Source of the DNA: Taenia hydatigena
Lineage: Eukaryota > Platyhelminthes > Cestoda > Cyclophyllidea > Taeniidae
Direction of reading: 5' to 3'
Assembly (NCBI GenBank): GCA_036345935.2
Contig: JADWOT020000003.1
Coordinates: 10,316,368-10,380,367, forward strand
Length of the DNA stretch: 64,000 bases
In this document: positions 1 through 12,040 of the stretch, in pieces
Position numbering within the stretch: position 1 is the first letter of the stretch
How the letters are laid out: each line of letters starts with the position of its first letter
Program-made: the position numbers and the translations under genes
Notes under the pieces: generated by a model
Seen by the model: only the letters and a program-made list of their open reading frames with translations
What the model was told of the DNA's origin: nothing
Databases searched by the model: none

Positions 1-207
1 GATGCAAGCTGACCATTCCGGTACTTCCTTCTTCACAAATCAAGGGGTTCACTTCAATCCAAAATAGAGCAATTAAGTAGAGGAACCAGGGGATCGAAAA
101 TGGGGCTAGGCGTGGTATGGTGAGTCGTTGGGCGGGTGCAGGAGTGGTGGCGATGTGTTGACTTCAAACCAACCAGCCATCCAACGAACGACAAAAGAAG
201 AGCTTAC

Positions 208-400
208 TTCATCCAGTATGGAACTGTCGATCTGGTTGTCTAAAAAGACAGTTTCGAAAAAGACAATGAAATGAAGGTGCCTTCGCACTCAAATACACTC
301 AAGCATAAACACACAGACAGACAAGCCTACCTGTATCCGTGCTACTCCATCTAACGCGGCTCTCCAAAGGGACGAAAATAGGAAATGGGCAGTGACACAT
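208..400 (-). CDS. Putative exon pair with 32-nt micro-exon (copy A)
   Basis: On the minus strand an exon ending at 331 (GATACAG, then donor GTAGGC) is followed by a 91-bp intron. The acceptor has a good pyrimidine tract (CTGTCTTTTTAG), and next comes an exon of only 32 nt (208-239) with donor GTAAGC. The join is in phase: G from the first exon plus the 32 nt gives 11 codons, reading DNQIDSSILDE. All four splice signals and the phase are kept in copy B. The outer limit of the upstream exon (near 400) is not resolved. The gene is not recognised and no downstream exon is available here because the window ends. The conserved splice signals are the main support; no homology is known. Confidence 0.35.
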
Positions 401-2169
401 ACATACACCAACTTCGGACAGAAAGCCGACATACACGGTGAACGGAGTGCATGTGAACTCAAGAGGGGAGGACAAATTCTTACTCGTCAGTGCAGGGGTT
501 GTCGTTAATCTAGAGTCGTCAGTCAGTGCCAATCCAAAGAGACGCGTTTCGGGAAGTAGGAAAGGCGAAGAACAAATTACCAGTTTCTGAACGTAGTTGT
601 CATCTGATAGTGCTGGAGTCGATGAGCGTGTGTGCTTGGCTTCCAAGACTTTCTCTCTTCAGTTGTTTTTTGCATGATAAAAAATTCTAATTGACAGGTT
701 GACCCAAAGCCATTTTGAGTATTAGCAGCACACGATCAGCTATTTCGGTGAAAAGAGGAGAAAGTCTTTAGCCTAAGGTATTCACCTTCTAATGGGTGGT
801 GCTTTGGCCCGCCATACACATTCCAGGCACCATGTAACAAGTTTTGCTAGAGTCAAAGTGGAGTCGCAGGACAGGCAAGCTCAAATCACATTCGCCAAGT
901 CCAAACCGTGTGGTTTGATCTGGGAATTTAATCGGAGGACGTAGTTAGAAGCAATTGTTTGAACTGACTAACACAAGTCACTGATGATAAGACGTGATTG
1001 TGAACTTCCACGTGTGCATTTGACGAGTCCTCACAAATTATGTCGTGCCATCGCAGCAAAGTGCAGTGGAAAATGAAATGGATATTTCAAAATCCAGATG
1101 CTAATTGATTAGGAGGGTGACTAAACAAATTAATTACACAGTTCTCTACTCCTCCTCTGTCGTCAACACTCTCAACAAGCGGTAGATGAGGGCAACGTAT
1201 TTGTCTGGACTCTGGTCCGCCTATCAAGCCTAACACATTGTAACTTCACGACTCGCTTTATCAATTAAAACTTGAATATTTAAAAACTGCATGGTTTGTA
1301 GGACTTCGTTTGTGATCCTCTCCTACCTTCTAGAAGTCAAATAGAAAAATGACATGTAGAAGTCATTATGACATTTACTCACCATCCTCATCAAGCATAA
1401 CCCAAGCTCTGCAAATCATTCACACTTTGCAATTTATTATAGAGGCCAGTTTGTTAGCAACGCTTACATCAAGATTGGCTGGAACCAGAGACCATGAACT
1501 GATGGTGATCTGATGTCGCTAAAGTGTTTGAAAACCAATTGCTCTACTGATATGATTTTAGTAACATAACTCTGAAAATATAGGAATTGTGAGCAATTTA
1601 AGTATGAAATTAGGAGCTATCGAAAACCCGACGGTTGTATTACACCTACAGATCAACAAAGTAAAAATAGATCTGCTTAGAATTTGACAGATCTACATGA
1701 CAAGAAATGGCAAGACATGCTCAAATCGGCCAAAAGCGTGGGAGGGATACGCATGCGTAGTTAACGCGTCCACTCCACATTGACACATTAACTATCGGTG
1801 TTACATGTATGTGACGCCCAATTCTTTATCTTATGCGTGATTGCTACCAGATAACGGGAGTCCATAGCAGAAATTCATCTTTCAGCACAAGAGTGGAAGA
1901 TTTTGGCTGTGCCTGATATAAGGTTAGAAGCGTGACGAATTGTAGGAATCCTCGTTAGAAGCCTGGTTGTGCAGATTCCAGCATAGCCCGAAATCGCTAA
2001 GGCCTAATTTTACATGGCAATGATGGTATTGGATTGCACGTGAGCTTTATACAGATCTTAGACTCGTCATGAGCAAGATAACAACACCCATCTGCTAGAG
2101 GGAACCCGAGCAAAGATACAAGCCCCAAGGCAAACCAGCAAAGGGCAGCAAGGCTACACGACATGGGGC

Positions 2170-2254
2170 TCCGGCGAGCCGGATTTGAACCACCGACCCA
2201 TGGATCGCTGCTGGCATCTACAGTCCACCGCTCTACCAACTGAATTATCGCCGA
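2170..2254 (-). tRNA. tRNA-Tyr(GUA)-like gene with 12-nt intron, partly degenerate
   Basis: The 85-nt minus-strand sequence folds as a tRNA: a 7-bp acceptor stem (TCGGCGA with TCGCCGG, one G-U), anticodon stem GTGGA/TCCAT, loop CTGTAG-A with anticodon GTA, and T-loop TTCAAAT. A 12-nt insert sits after position 37, the standard site of eukaryotic tRNA-Tyr introns. Weak points are the D-stem (ATTC against GAGC) and one G-G mismatch in the T-stem. The A-box has two G/C to A/T changes from consensus. It may be an ageing pseudogene. The homologous copy in the second duplication is at 54984-55068. Confidence 0.75.
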
Positions 2255-5200
2255 GCGTTGCGCACGCCATTTTGTTTATAATAACAACAACATTAACTGC
2301 AGTTTGCTACCCTGTACCTGCTCTTCTCGACTTCGTGATTTCTTTACTTCGTACTGCTGGTTGCGGCGAATTGTGTCTTAAACGAAGCCATTAATTCACC
2401 TACGCGAAAAGTTTGCTTCGGTTACCCTTAGCAATGGCAACATTTACATTTCTAGTTGCAAACAACACAACTGTCAATGCTACTCAACTTATCTGGACTT
2501 GTGGGGTGGATGGTCTCGGCGAACCCGATTAAAAGCGCATTCTAAAGCAAGTGTCGGTTGACAAATTGACCGACTTTGCTCTGATTTAATAAAATTGCCT
2601 TCGAAGAAAGTCCGTGAATGATTGTACACGACATGGGTGGGTGATGCATGCACTTCATGATCTCATTGCCAGGTTGTGTTAAAGGACATTTTTGCCCTTG
2701 TAGTTGCTCATTTATAAGAACCAACGTGACGCATTACGATGCAAAATTTCTACATGACAGCATTAGAAACGCGTACAAGGGTTGATTTCCCTGTAGTCGT
2801 GGCATGCATACTCGAAATGAGGATTTATTCCAACTTAAATGCCAAACTAAACAGATAAGCGTTTCATGCGGTTGCCATTCTGTCAAACAAAAAGTTGGCT
2901 GAAGAACTAGCGTACACCAGTGTTGAATGATTATAGGAGGGAATGAATTATTTGGGAATGCTTCCTTCCCAGCTTAGTCTAGGCATGCATGCTCACGACC
3001 ACGAATGATGCGCTGTGGTACTTCTACGTCCTTGTGGGCAGCCGAAGTGCTTTGTAATCGACCAAGCTCCGATTAGCATGGTTGAAGAGCAGACTCAACC
3101 ACTTTTACAAAAAAATCCTCAATGCCATTGCATGAGGTGGACATCTGTAAGGCGGATTAGTCGTCAGTCATTGATGCCCAGCATGCGTCGCATGAGTCCT
3201 CCTTAGAAATGATGCACAGCTCAAATTCATGGCCGAATTCATTAACCGATGGCTGCTGTTCGGATCCTACTCCGACAGGAGCTCATAATGCTGTAGACTG
3301 TAGCATCACACTCAAAACCCTCATTCAGTGGAGAAGGAAGACTACCACCTCCAGGAAGAAAGCCCTGCAAACGGTCAAGTTTGTAATCTGAAATGAAGTA
3401 GGATGGAACAACTATCTTAAGTAGGCAAGCTGTGCAGACATCACTTGCTTAGTGATGAGGCCACCATTTGATGCCAAAAAGGAAAGGGGCACACGATGCT
3501 TGCAGACGTCTCTTTTAAATGATTTCGATCCGCTTTGGCTGAGAGGTGGCTTTTATGAGGATTGAAGCTGCTGCAATGTCAACAGTAGCGTGTTGACATA
3601 TTCGCAGAAGAGTTTAATAGACTGGGCGTTCAGCTTTCCTCATTTGGCCTTTTTTAGCTCGGATGAGTGGAGCGAATGCAGGTGGGTGTCATTCCCCATC
3701 ACTAGGGACGTAGGTAATGAGGTGGAATAATGAGGATTATGCACGCTGGCGGTAGAACTGGTGCTGTTGCGAGTAGGTAGAGATACAGGTACACGCGTAA
3801 CTGAACTTATTTAAGCTGTCAGATTGACCACTGTATCATTCTGAAGCGGTTTTGTCGCGTTGGCACGCCTGTTATATGTGTGCTTGACTGAGTTTCTTTC
3901 TCAATATTCAAAAGGAAGCATTCGACGAACGCGCTTCTTGCAATGGGATCGTCGCCGTGTGCCTTCGAAGGGGAAGGGTACCCTCTAGACCAGCACGACC
4001 TTCATAAATCTTCCTCGTTTATTCACTCACCAACAAAATTTTTGCTGCCTGCTCTCACTCTGCGTGTTTTGAGGGATGCAAGGCAAGACTGCCTGCATGT
4101 TAATGGATTGTGTGAGGGAAGTGATGCAACGAAGGACCAAAACCTGAGGTCCTTAGTTTATATAAGTCAGTTTTATGCATTTATGAGCCAGTGGCCTCCT
4201 TTGTCCGTTCTTCACATTTCCTTTTCTCCTTACCCAATGGTATGATCACATGATTTAAAAGAGTTTTGTTGCATCGTGCGCTTCTTTCCACTTCTCCTGA
4301 AATTGAGAGATGATGAATAAACGAAGAGCCTACAATCGCTGAGGTCTTGAAGGACAGTCAGAGTGTGGATAAGGCTTCCTGGCCTCTCTCTTCTCGTTGC
4401 ATGAGAACGAAGGCTAAGGGAAAAGGGACAAGCGCTAAACTTATTGTGCATCCTCGTGAATGCGTTGACGCACTATTGCCATTACATACAGTGATTGCAC
4501 ACAAAGGAGCAGTCCTTACAACAGAGTTGGTCGTGGCCGTCCAAAGTGGCTTTATCAGGGTATGTCATCATGGCGCATGACTTCCATTGCACTGAATGAC
4601 CACCCGGCCACAAAGCGGGAGATGCTAGAGCAATAGCATTGTCTTGGGTTGGATCAAACTCGTAGTCCCCCTCTGCTATGTAATGTTCATCATGCTACTG
4701 GCAGTGGAAGGTGAGCAAAACCGTTCGAATGTATTAATCTGATGGATAACTAAAGGCAATGCGCACTGATGGTGACCATTGGTGGTAGATGGTGGGAAAC
4801 GTAACCAGGTGACGAAGTAACAGTGCTGTTGCAAAAATGTATTGCTTTTACATTTGGAGGCTTAGAACCAATGAAGGAGGTCAACTTATATCCTTAGAGC
4901 TGCTCGTAAAGCAGTCAGTGCTGATAAGAAATTGTCTGTGTTTGCTGGATGAGAGGGATGGAATGAATAAATAGCTGAAGTGGTACGCCCAACAACTTAC
5001 CGGCAGATGGTTCAAATCGACTCCAAACACCTTTAAAAGGCTGTGCTGTGCATAGATAAGCGCTTGTCAGTGTGCGCTAATGCTGAAGATGGAGTTGAAA
5101 CCGCCAAGCCTAAGTTGACTGCATTACAGTCGTCCAGCCCACGTACGTAAAAAATGGAGCGCAAGGCAATTATCTGCCCAGCAATGGCACTGTCACTGAA

Positions 5201-8014
5201 TTGTAAAAATTGCGATGTGGCTGGCTTAACGCTTTAGAAAGCTGGAGCTGGAGAGTCGAGTCAGTGCTTAGGTGCACGAAGCGTTCAGGAAAGCACGTTT
5301 TGAGTCATGGAATTGTCGTCATCTGCCTTCGAGGGAGGAGCGTACTCTTTTCAACACAACTCTCATCACTCGACTCTGTTCATTGCATCATCACCAATGA
5401 AGAGTGCTCACTACTTGTTCTAACTCTACTCGCTCTAAGGAATAATTGCAATCAGAGCTCTTCATTTACGGAAAAGGATGTGGAGACGCTCAAGTGATCA
5501 GTGAATTACAATCTATTGTGGATGGGATGCTATTGTACGGATACCTCTGATTAATAAATGAAAGCCACAATTGTTGTTGACTTGAAATAACTAAGAATGT
5601 GGATAGCATAATCGCAGCTGTGTATTTCAATGAAAGCCAATATGCAGTAGACTGTAGGTCCGCAATCGACGTCAAAGCTATTTCACATCCACATCCTCGA
5701 CATTCAGGAGTGTTACACAATGTTGGCACCGTTTCTCCGTTTTAACGGCAAGGCTCCTCCCACTCCTCTTTCGTGCTTCCTCAGGAGTAGATCTCAACAC
5801 CAGATTAAGTCACATCAATTAATCAGCTCAAATGCATCATTCGCCAGAAGCAATGCCTCAGAGGTGAAGTGGTAAGAACAATTTTTCACTCATCTGGTAC
5901 TTTGAACAGTACCAACATTTAGCATCTCATTCGTAAGCTATGCACCAACGAGTAATACCGACATCCGAGGGCCTGCTTTACTTGGTTGAGTGCTGTAAAA
6001 TATGCAGGCTAGATGTGCAGGACCTGATTCCACTATCCTCCTCTGATATGCCAGCAAATCATGTTGTGTCATTGGACATTACCATTGAGTGATTTCTGTA
6101 ATGCCTAGGGTTGAGGGAACCAAAAACACGTGATGCAGTAAGCGAAGTGAGCCAAGGCAACACAAATGTAGAATGAGCACAAATTAAATGTGACTTCTCC
6201 CTCTAGCATAATGCAATCGCTAGAAATAAACTTGGAGTGCAAAACCAACCAGTTCCGTGCACAATGGAGGCCTCGACGTGTCCGAATTCTTAAATTCCAA
6301 TTCCAGAACGTCCATTAGTCAAATGAGTTGGTTCAAGGTCATTTCTACTCCACGCAGTTGTTTAAATTCATTCACGGGGACAATTACTTTCTTGTCTGTC
6401 TTGCAACTTTCCTTTTTTTCAAAATGCCTTGTTGCATAATTTGCATTGTTGCCATTATTTCAAAATTGTATGGACAAAGAGTCCATGCACATGCACCATT
6501 AGTGTGATAAGACAAAAGAAGTTAGGTGATTAGCGTACTCTGGTCAGAGCGGTATGACTTGAATTCCGCCATTACGTTGTTAAGGTGCGAGTGTAGCCAA
6601 GTCACACAAATTGCAGTCTACGGACATTTCAAGCATTGTTTGCGCAACTCAGGTTGGCACGTGATCAATGAGCAGTTAGCGGGACCGAAGCAAGTCTCGC
6701 TTGTGGATGGACGGGCGACGTGGCCAGGTGGTGCTAACTCGCCACCGAAGTGTGAAACGGCTCATCGACTCAACTTGAAAGCAGTCATGCTGCAGGAACA
6801 GCCACTTCTCACTTATGGCAATCACAATGTGCGCTTTGTCTCATTCTCATGCCTAAGCACACAGAAATGACAGAGGTAAGAATGCTTACAGATCCGACAT
6901 TTAAAAGTTACTTGTGCTCGAATGGTTAGACTTACTTCGCTCGAAAGTCCTAAAATGCGTCGGTTGGTGAAATTTGTTACCTCTCCATTTGTCATTTAAC
7001 TTCCATGCCAGGCTTCAAAGACGAATTCGACCAGTAGAATGGGAAATCCCAGTGTTTTGATTCAACTGTACGATGGAGAATTTGTGCGCAGAGGCTTCTC
7101 ACTTGCAGCATCTTGTGGGCTGTGTGATGTAGAAAGAGACTAACAAGTGTAGCTGCCCATAGACACGTCCAATTTCGTGGGAAAATCTCCACGTCAGTGT
7201 GGTATAATTAACACTGACAATTAGCCATGGTAGCCTTATATTACCAATCTCAGTGCAATTCATTTCAAACCCACAAATAAATGCGGCAGATCAGTGAAAA
7301 GGTGGGCAACTTGTAAGAAAAGTGACCTCAGTAAATAGGTTTGCTGTGCAATAACAGCACAAAGCACAAATGTGCATGATCCTCCCAGTAGACCGAACTT
7401 CATTGTGCTCTTGGGTTGTTGTCTCTTACTTAAGGTCACAATTCAATGGCAAGCGAACCCAATGGATGCGACATGGGTTTACCCACATCGAATGAGGGTT
7501 TTATTGTGCATTCACGGCTGCAATGGTCCCTTGCAAATATGTTGCCTGGACTTGTAAATAACTGCGACAACTGAAAGTACCGCTTGAAAATCACCTTCAA
7601 ATTAGGCTTGGCTAATGAATTGCTCTAACGCTACGCAGGAAGACGTGCGATAAGACGAAACGGAGAGGAGACAGGTGAGTGCTTCACCTAGCAAGTATTC
7701 TTCCTGATCCCCTGATTTGTGGTTTCCATGTGTTGGTCTTTGCTCATTTCGGAATTGGTCTTTGAAGTCAAAAAGTGAGCAGGTTGGGTGAAAATGCAGG
7801 AGATGGAAACGAAGGTAAAAAAGAACTGTGTTGGTGTTCACAAAGAGTTAATCTTTCCAGCATGGCGATGGATTCAGTGAGAAACATTTGATTTAGGTAG
7901 TTGAATGGTGTAAAGGAGGTTATGAAGGAGTTGGTAAATGTGAGGTAGTATATCAGGTAGTATTCCAAAGTGCTTGACACTACAGAAATTGAAAACATTT
8001 AATTCTTTTGAGCA

Positions 8015-8166
8015 TTCTATGAGTAACTTTAGGCAACGAAACATTCAGTGATTTAGACTGCATAGAAATCTCGCAGGAATGTTAGACTTAATAGTAGCAA
8101 CTTCCATGGCACCTTTAGGCACATTTGCTTCAGGAACTACTGACCCTCGTCCTGTCGTGAACCCCA
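8015..8166. other. 152-bp block present only in copy A
   Basis: Copy B reads straight from AGCA to GTCATCC where copy A has these 152 bases. The dinucleotide CA is shared at both junctions, as in a microhomology deletion in B. Nothing gene-like is seen in the block. Confidence 0.7.
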
Positions 8167-9385
8167 GTCATCCTACCCATGCAGGCAAACTCCCAATTTG
8201 TGTAAGAGCAGTAACTAACATCGGTCAATCGGCCATCAATTGTTCTTCAGTCAAATGTGCAAAGCGTCAGGTTAATGTAATGCCTTGTATGGCCGGTAAG
8301 TGAGGTCGAATAAACAGGTTCTGTTACCGAGCAAGATGGATCATTTGGAATGAGCTCACATTAGTGTGCTTTATTTGGATTCTTTGGATTGACAAGTGAA
8401 AGGAATGTTTGATGCGCTGCTATCACGAGTAGCATCATAAAGAGGGAAAAGGAACAATGAAGGCGGAACGGCCGCTTGCAAAGTGCTAAAGGCAAAGTGT
8501 GTATCTTTGGGCTTTCCTCACATGGAGGACTCTCTTCACTTGCCAATGCATGAAGTGCATGCCAATGGACAGTAATCAGCAAACAATGGGCGCTAGAATG
8601 CTCTGGTGCCTAATACGTGGCTTTGTGGCAAACACATCTAAAGCGTAATGGAAGGGTATTTAAAGTCTTAGTGAACTGCCATACTAACGACAATCAGGAT
8701 GTTGGGCTGGAAATAAACTTACCAATGATAATACATTAGCGAAGCCCAAAGCCTGATTTCGAATGTGTTGATTCGCACGATAATTTGCCAAAGAGAATAC
8801 TTTGTTCCCTCAATAATTGTAGAGCATTTTCCTTTGCTAAGACCAAGATATTTGGTTTGGGTCTGTCATCTTTTGTCCACTTTGCAACGTTTGAAAAGAC
8901 AGCATGCTCGAATGGATAGTTTTAGTTTGAGACACTTGACAAATTGATCCAGCCTTTTTCATGAAAGTTCGAAAGTATAAGCTGGGGTGCAGAATAATTT
9001 GCAAATGACGCGACGCTTCGTACAGTCCGAAAGTAGGAACAGAACCATAAACTGAATGCATCGAGTGCATTAAATCTCTCCCGCGATCCACGGACGGTGT
9101 CTGGACAATAATAATAATAGTAATAGTAATCAAAAACGACAAAGACATTTGGAAAGGTTTGTAGCACATGCTATGAGGAACTGTATCGTGGTCTCAAGAG
9201 CATCATTAAGTGAATTAAACAAAGTCTGCCTCGTTCGGATTCTTCCGATGCTGTTATGCACGACAGTGGAAAACTCAGCAGTGTTTACTTGAATGTGCTG
9301 ATTAACCTCAGGTTTGAGAGTGATTATGCCTGATGGCATGTCGGTACCAAACAGACCCAAATAAACTGTAACTCAGTGACTGCGA

Positions 9386-9671
9386 CTAGCGGACTCGGCA
9401 GTTTGCAGTGATTCGCAGATTTGGGCGCACTGCATATATTAGGCAGTCGCAGTAGTCAGGCGCATCCATATACTCGAAGGGAGAAATGCATCGGACCATA
9501 GTATGCATGCTGCCTTCGACACAAGTTGTTACAAAGATAAGCCTGCCATTTGCAACACCATTTGTGCTCTTTAACAAATTATTAGATGAATGACGGCTGA
9601 GAAGGAATAGCTCTGGCGGATGTAGGCAAATTGTAAATTCACGTGGTGACAGCCAAGCAAGGTGTGGGTCT
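9386..9671 (-). pseudogene. F1 C-terminal region, out of frame with its F-box
   Basis: Downstream of the F1 stop, the adjacent minus-strand frame is open to 9386 (it has been open since 9886). Near its end it reads DAPDYCDCLIYAV, which lines up with LDYDCYVFLM of copy F2 and LDYDCCVLQL of copy F7 with a one-codon insertion. The region is therefore the F-box family C-terminal domain, displaced by a single frameshift somewhere in 9672-9880. It ends about 20 bp inside the right edge of duplication copy A. Confidence 0.5.
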
Positions 9672-10126
9672 CTAAGCAGCCAAAGCTGTACAGGTCTTTG
9701 GCGCAGATTGAGGAGAAAGCTTTTGGAGAAGACAGTTGTCAATCCAGGTGCACATGTTAATCTGCTGATGTAGGACAGTGGAGAACTTCGGCATTGAAGG
9801 TATTGCCCTCCATCTTGGAATAGCCATGCAACAATTGACCACATCACAACCGTTGAGATATTGGCATATTTGTAACGCCAATTCAATGGGAAGTTCGGTA
9901 ATTTTGCGACGTGAGCTGTTTTGAGCCTATGTTTTCAAGAAAGAATGCCATTTCCGGTTATATGAGGTTCAAATAGGCGAAATATAATAGCGCGAAATAG
10001 CCAAGTTACTAAGGAGGTGTAAACAATAATAATTAATGAAAAAGAAAAGTTGGCCTTTAGGACCTACCATTGGCGCGAGACGCTAGCGTAGATTGATGGC
10101 GTGGTAGATGCGCCGAGGCTTAAATA
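9672..10126 (-). CDS. F-box family gene, best-preserved copy (F1)
   Basis: This is a two-exon minus-strand gene. A TATA-like TATTTAAG (10119-10126) lies 49 bp before ATG (10068-10070). The ATG is followed directly by donor GTAGGT, a 141-bp intron and the acceptor CATAG at 9927. Exon 2 starts at 9926 in phase and reads AQNSSRRK and then the F-box ITELPIELALQICQYL, ending at a stop at 9672 (85 residues with the Met). F-box proteins bind Skp1 and bring substrates to SCF ubiquitin ligases; that role is family knowledge only. The family C-terminal region is present in the next frame (to 9386), so either a frameshift truncates the protein or the real reading differs. An AGGTCA element (10154-10159) is shared with two other copies. 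Confidence 0.6.
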
Positions 10127-10215
10127 CATTGTGCCTTGGAGGGGGTGTCCGAGTGACCTCACTGAGATGACAGCTCATTGGTTCTCGCCGTATCACCTGG
10201 TCTGACATTCACGCA
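10127..10215 (-). promoter_or_regulatory. Conserved upstream region of F1
   Basis: Read on the minus strand, this stretch matches the upstream regions of copies F3 and F5: a GTGAGGTCA or GTGAAGTCA element, then a C-rich run ending CCAAGGC or CCGAGGC just before the TATA-like box. AGGTCA is the nuclear-receptor half-site sequence, but only the conservation is seen here; regulator binding is inference. Confidence 0.4.
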
Positions 10216-11815
10216 TCAGCAACAACTATGTGACCCCCCTTTATCCGACTATAGGGGCTGCAATCCAATAACATGGAAACTTATAATCTTGCGCGCAGAG
10301 TAGTGCATTGCAGCAACTATGGCATCAATACCGCTGCCTATTTCACCGCTACGAGCCATTAACTTGATAAGACAGAAGGCCATTCCCTAGGCAGTCCTTG
10401 CGTGTTTGCAGTTGGCATTGTCCACGCAGGTGCCATGGTGTATTTAGGCTAATGTAGATATTGGGGCGTAAAACAACAATGCCTTTATCTGCGAAATAAT
10501 CTCCACGTTTCGACTTTAACACGACCTGTCATTATCAGCATCGACACTAAATCTCCTCATAACGAGTGATGAAATTAAACTAACGTAGACTAGCACTGAT
10601 TCATTCACGAAGTTTGAAATCCATAAAATGATGGTCCACTAAACACTCACCTCTATTGAAGCGGAAACCCGGTGTTAGTGCAAAAGTGTCTTTTGCATGA
10701 GTTGTTTGCATGTAAGAGGTCTGGGAGTCAAAAGATGTGCTCAACTGCAGGAATTTCAACAAATATATTTTGTGTTTCGATGGCGCAGAGGGATGTACTC
10801 ATGAGGATGGAGTAAGTGCATTTGATGCAGAAAGAAGTGGTAAATCCAACCAAAACCAAAGTTGAGATAATTTCTAGCAAACTTTACACAATGCTTGAGA
10901 GTATGTCCGATTCAAGTGATGCATGCGCCAATAAAATGGGAAAGTGCATGAGTGGTTACCTCCACTCATCTCCACTGTTCATGCGTGCACTAAAACTGTC
11001 ACCCGCCACGGTGATTAGCAAGGTCAGATGAATGAAGAGATCCACGTACGCTGCACACCACCTACAATGAGAGTAGTTTGCTACAGCTGCGCCCATTCTG
11101 AAGACTGCGGACGCAAGTTTGCTAATACATGACATGCCCTTCATTATGTCTTCGATGAGGCTATTCTGTAACTGAGAAGAATCAGTTTGTCAGAGGCTGA
11201 GTGATGAACCTCTTATTCACGTAAATGATGACATGGTATTGTGAGGTCAGATGTCTGAGTTACTACTAGCTTTCAAATCACCACCACTTTACAGCGTGCT
11301 ACCTTATGAGTCCTTTGCAACTCAGAGTTACCTGGTTGACCGAGAGTCTCAAGTGTGCTGGTTGGTTGTTTTAAGTGAAAACATTGCAAGAGCAATGTAG
11401 TATCAGCTTAGGTTCCACATTGCGGTTAGCTGTGATTAGTTGAGAAACTTGTGCTGTCAACTTTGCCTTTGTCAACAGCTGAATGCCAAGATTGATGTGA
11501 TGCCTACGACTTGAGGACCAACTCAAATTAACTCGACTAAATATGCACTTCAATATCACGTAGCTACTTAAAATCGCCTATGCATTTTAGCGCATTTCTA
11601 TTCGCTCATTGAGAGCTCTTTCATTTTCGACATTTTAATTTCTTTGCTTTACAAAGAAACTTGCTTACACCTTAAGTGTCATGAGCCCCATTAAACATGG
11701 TAATCGCGAATACCATCCGCTCCTTCACCACGTGGTTCATTCAAACGATCCTTCCCTTCCCTTCTACCACCCTTACTATGCAAAAATTGGTCACTTCTAG
11801 ACATTTTTATTACAA
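10216..11815. other. No gene seen
   Basis: There are only short scattered open frames on both strands, with no convincing splice-flanked exon, tRNA or repeat. The block at 10220-10500 has a somewhat more balanced base composition, but no recognisable content. Confidence 0.5.
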
Positions 11816-12040
11816 GCTAGGACGAGGGCGTCTTGGGCTCAGGAGAACAACTACGCTGGTCCACGACCTGATTAAAAGTTGTCCTCCCGCCTCCCGCATC
11901 CCGCATCCAAGCACATTCAATGCACATTTGTAACAATAATTTCGGAAATTCTCAGTGATTTGTAGAAAGTCTGCAAGGAATGCAGGTGCATTAGTCAATT
12001 ATTTACTTGCAAAGAGAGACCCCAGATCGCGCATTTCGCA
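11816..12040. repeat. Short dispersed repeat, member 1
   Basis: The stretch around ACGAGGGCGTCT to TGTCCTCCCGCCTC and on to CCCCAGATCGCGCA matches 21825-22000 (ACGAGGATATCT, TGTCCTCCCACCTC, CCCCGATTGCGCGA) in the same order and spacing. A third partial match is at 19985-20035. The copies are old and diverged. No terminal repeats were seen, so the element class is unknown. Confidence 0.4.

Larger units (their letters stand above)
1..9408. repeat. Segmental duplication, copy A (left)
   Basis: This block is collinear and in the same orientation with 51441-62588. Identity is about 95% by eye in sampled stretches (5 substitutions in 120 bases at 361-480). Similarity stops just after the shared text 'GCGGACTCGGC' and 'GTTTGCAG' near 9408. 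The left end is not seen, since base 1 already matches copy B. Relative to B it lacks about 1.38 kb after 1255 and about 0.55 kb near 7930, and it has extra blocks at 8015-8166 and 9184-9228. No frame stays open over long distances in both copies, so most of the block is probably non-coding or intronic. A tRNA-like gene and two putative exons lie inside. Confidence 0.95.

Noticed and set aside
4347..4580. 77-codon frame nearly identical in both duplication copies (57164-57397)
   Set aside because: Identity is no higher than in the neighbouring non-coding DNA and the opposite strand is equally open; no domain recognised.
6526..6870. 114-codon plus-strand frame and a Cys-rich minus-strand reading (TCFGPANCS, also 59406-59690)
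   Set aside because: Both readings are broken in one or both duplication copies by single-base indels or stops, so neither is supported as a current gene.
7850..7880. Possible further F-box start exon (CTTTCCAGCATGG, also near 60675)
   Set aside because: Only about 15 bases match the family start region; there is no TATA-like box at the right distance and no downstream F-box.
8361..8582. Minus-strand frame shared with copy B (61602-61811)
   Set aside because: A 2-bp indel shifts the frame between copies halfway through, and no splice sites were found.
9107..9132. Tyr- or Ile-rich protein segments over AATAATAATAATAGTAATAG (also near 62337)
   Set aside because: This is a trinucleotide repeat read in different frames; length and frame differ between the duplication copies.
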